Below are positions 5,250 through 5,830 of a stretch of 5,830 nt of DNA, in pieces. The DNA comes from Planctomycetaceae bacterium (GTDB lineage Bacteria > Planctomycetota > Planctomycetia > Pirellulales > Pirellulaceae), in NCBI GenBank assembly GCA_007695205.1, contig REEF01000792.1, forward strand, positions 1 to 5,830, given 5' to 3'. The notes below the pieces were generated by a model that was not told where the DNA came from, ran no database searches, and saw nothing but the letters and a program-made list of their open reading frames with translations. Every line of letters begins with the position of its first letter. Within the stretch, counting starts at the first letter, position 1. The position numbers were made by a program, and so were the translations under genes.

Positions 5250-5830
5250 CTACGTGAGATCCGACGCTCGGGTCACGGCGATGGTGGCGAAACGCTTCAA
5301 AAGCGATTCGGACCAGGGGGTTGGGGTGACCGTATCGCTTAATCGAACGGGATCGTCCCCTTGGGCTCGCAGGATCTCGGCACAGTGGTCGATGTAGGCT
5401 GTGGTCGCGATTTCGTCGAACTCGGGATGGAACTGGACGCCCCACGTGCAATCGCCGATGCGATAGGCCTGATGAGCGTCCATGGGGCTGGCGGCCAGAC
5501 AGATCGCGTCGGTGGGAAGACTCAGAACGCACTGCGTATGACAGGTGTGAGCGGCAAAACGTTCCGGCAGATCGGCGAACAGCAAGGCGGATTCCGCCAA
5601 GGCGAGTTTGTCGATCGGGACGGTGCCGAATTGGCGGCCGCGCGGATTGTTTCCGACGTTGCCGCCCAGCGCGTGGGCGACCAATTGATGACCGTAGCAG
5701 ATGCCCAACATTGGGGTCGCCGAGCGGATGACGGCCGGGATCCAAGCGGCCGTGCGTTGGCTCCAATCCTGATGTTCGGTCACCATGGCATGGGAACCCG
5801 TCAGGATCACTCCCGAGAATCGCGCCGGAT
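5250..5830 (-). CDS. Class I glutamine amidotransferase (GMP synthase-like, YfeJ-like), 5'-truncated by the window edge
   Basis: A stand-alone class I glutamine amidotransferase domain, which hydrolyses glutamine and passes ammonia to an acceptor that is not known here. Reading from the right edge it starts PARFSGVILTGSHAMVT, the first loop of the fold. The nucleophile elbow LGICYGHQL follows, with catalytic Cys encoded at 5697-5699. GVQFHPEF follows with catalytic His at 5427-5429 and Glu at 5421-5423, so the Cys-His-Glu triad is complete. GSHAMVT and the NPRGRQFGT stretch match the YfeJ-like group often annotated as GMP synthase-like amidotransferases; there is no synthetase domain after it, so it is not GuaA. 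The frame is open to base 5830, and 193 residues are visible of a usual 230-250, so about 40-50 are missing at the N-terminus. The GTG at 5808-5810 is internal. It ends with TAG (5250-5252) and is convergent with the kinase side. Confidence 0.9.
   Translation of the reverse strand, partial: PARFSGVILTGSHAMVTEHQDWSQRTAAWIPAVIRSATPMLGICYGHQLVAHALGGNVGNNPRGRQFGTVPIDKLALAESALLFADLPERFAAHTCHTQCVLSLPTDAICLAASPMDAHQAYRIGDCTWGVQFHPEFDEIATTAYIDHCAEILRAQGDDPVRLSDTVTPTPWSESLLKRFATIAVTRASDLT

Noticed and set aside
5808..5810. GTG as the start of the amidotransferase gene
   Set aside because: It falls inside the conserved first loop (FSGVILTGSHAMVT), and the frame continues to the window edge.

Overview
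The window looks like a piece of a planctomycete chromosome (Rhodopirellula/Pirellula-like). This rests on three points. The first gene resembles a large uncharacterised protein that I recall only from planctomycetes. A Hanks-type kinase is fused to another enzyme, a habit common in that phylum. Intergenic DNA carries short ATCATCTTTCTGCC-type repeats, and coding regions have a GC-rich third position. The assignment comes from memory of these families, not from a search.

Layout, left to right. (1) 2-2692 (+): the 3' part of a large unknown protein whose start lies left of the window. (2) A 64-base gap with a well-formed sigma70-like promoter (2721-2749), placed so close to the next ATG that the transcript should be nearly leaderless. 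(3) 2757-3179 (+): a complete UPF0047/YjbQ-family protein. (4) A 73-base gap with a perfect 20-bp palindrome and a G-rich ribosome-binding site. (5) 3253-4737 (+): the most interesting gene, a typical 2-Cys peroxiredoxin (AhpC/Prx1 type) fused in one chain to a complete cytosolic Ser/Thr kinase. (6) 4738-5249: about 500 bases with a possible small gene (4861-5094, +), a pair of short direct repeats, a 14-15 bp degenerate tandem repeat and a small inverted repeat. (7) 5250-5830 (-): a class I glutamine amidotransferase of the GMP-synthase-like (YfeJ-like) type, convergent with the other genes, its start lying right of the window.

How they may work together. Genes 1, 2 and the fusion point the same way, but the promoter before yjbQ and the palindrome before the fusion argue against one tight operon. 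The fusion suggests a soluble redox-responsive kinase: hydrogen peroxide would oxidise Cys52, which would form a disulfide with Cys169, and Cys169 sits only about 32 residues before the ATP-binding loop. All catalytic residues of both domains are present, so each half looks active. Substrates cannot be read from the sequence. I see no tRNA, rRNA, CRISPR array or complete mobile element.
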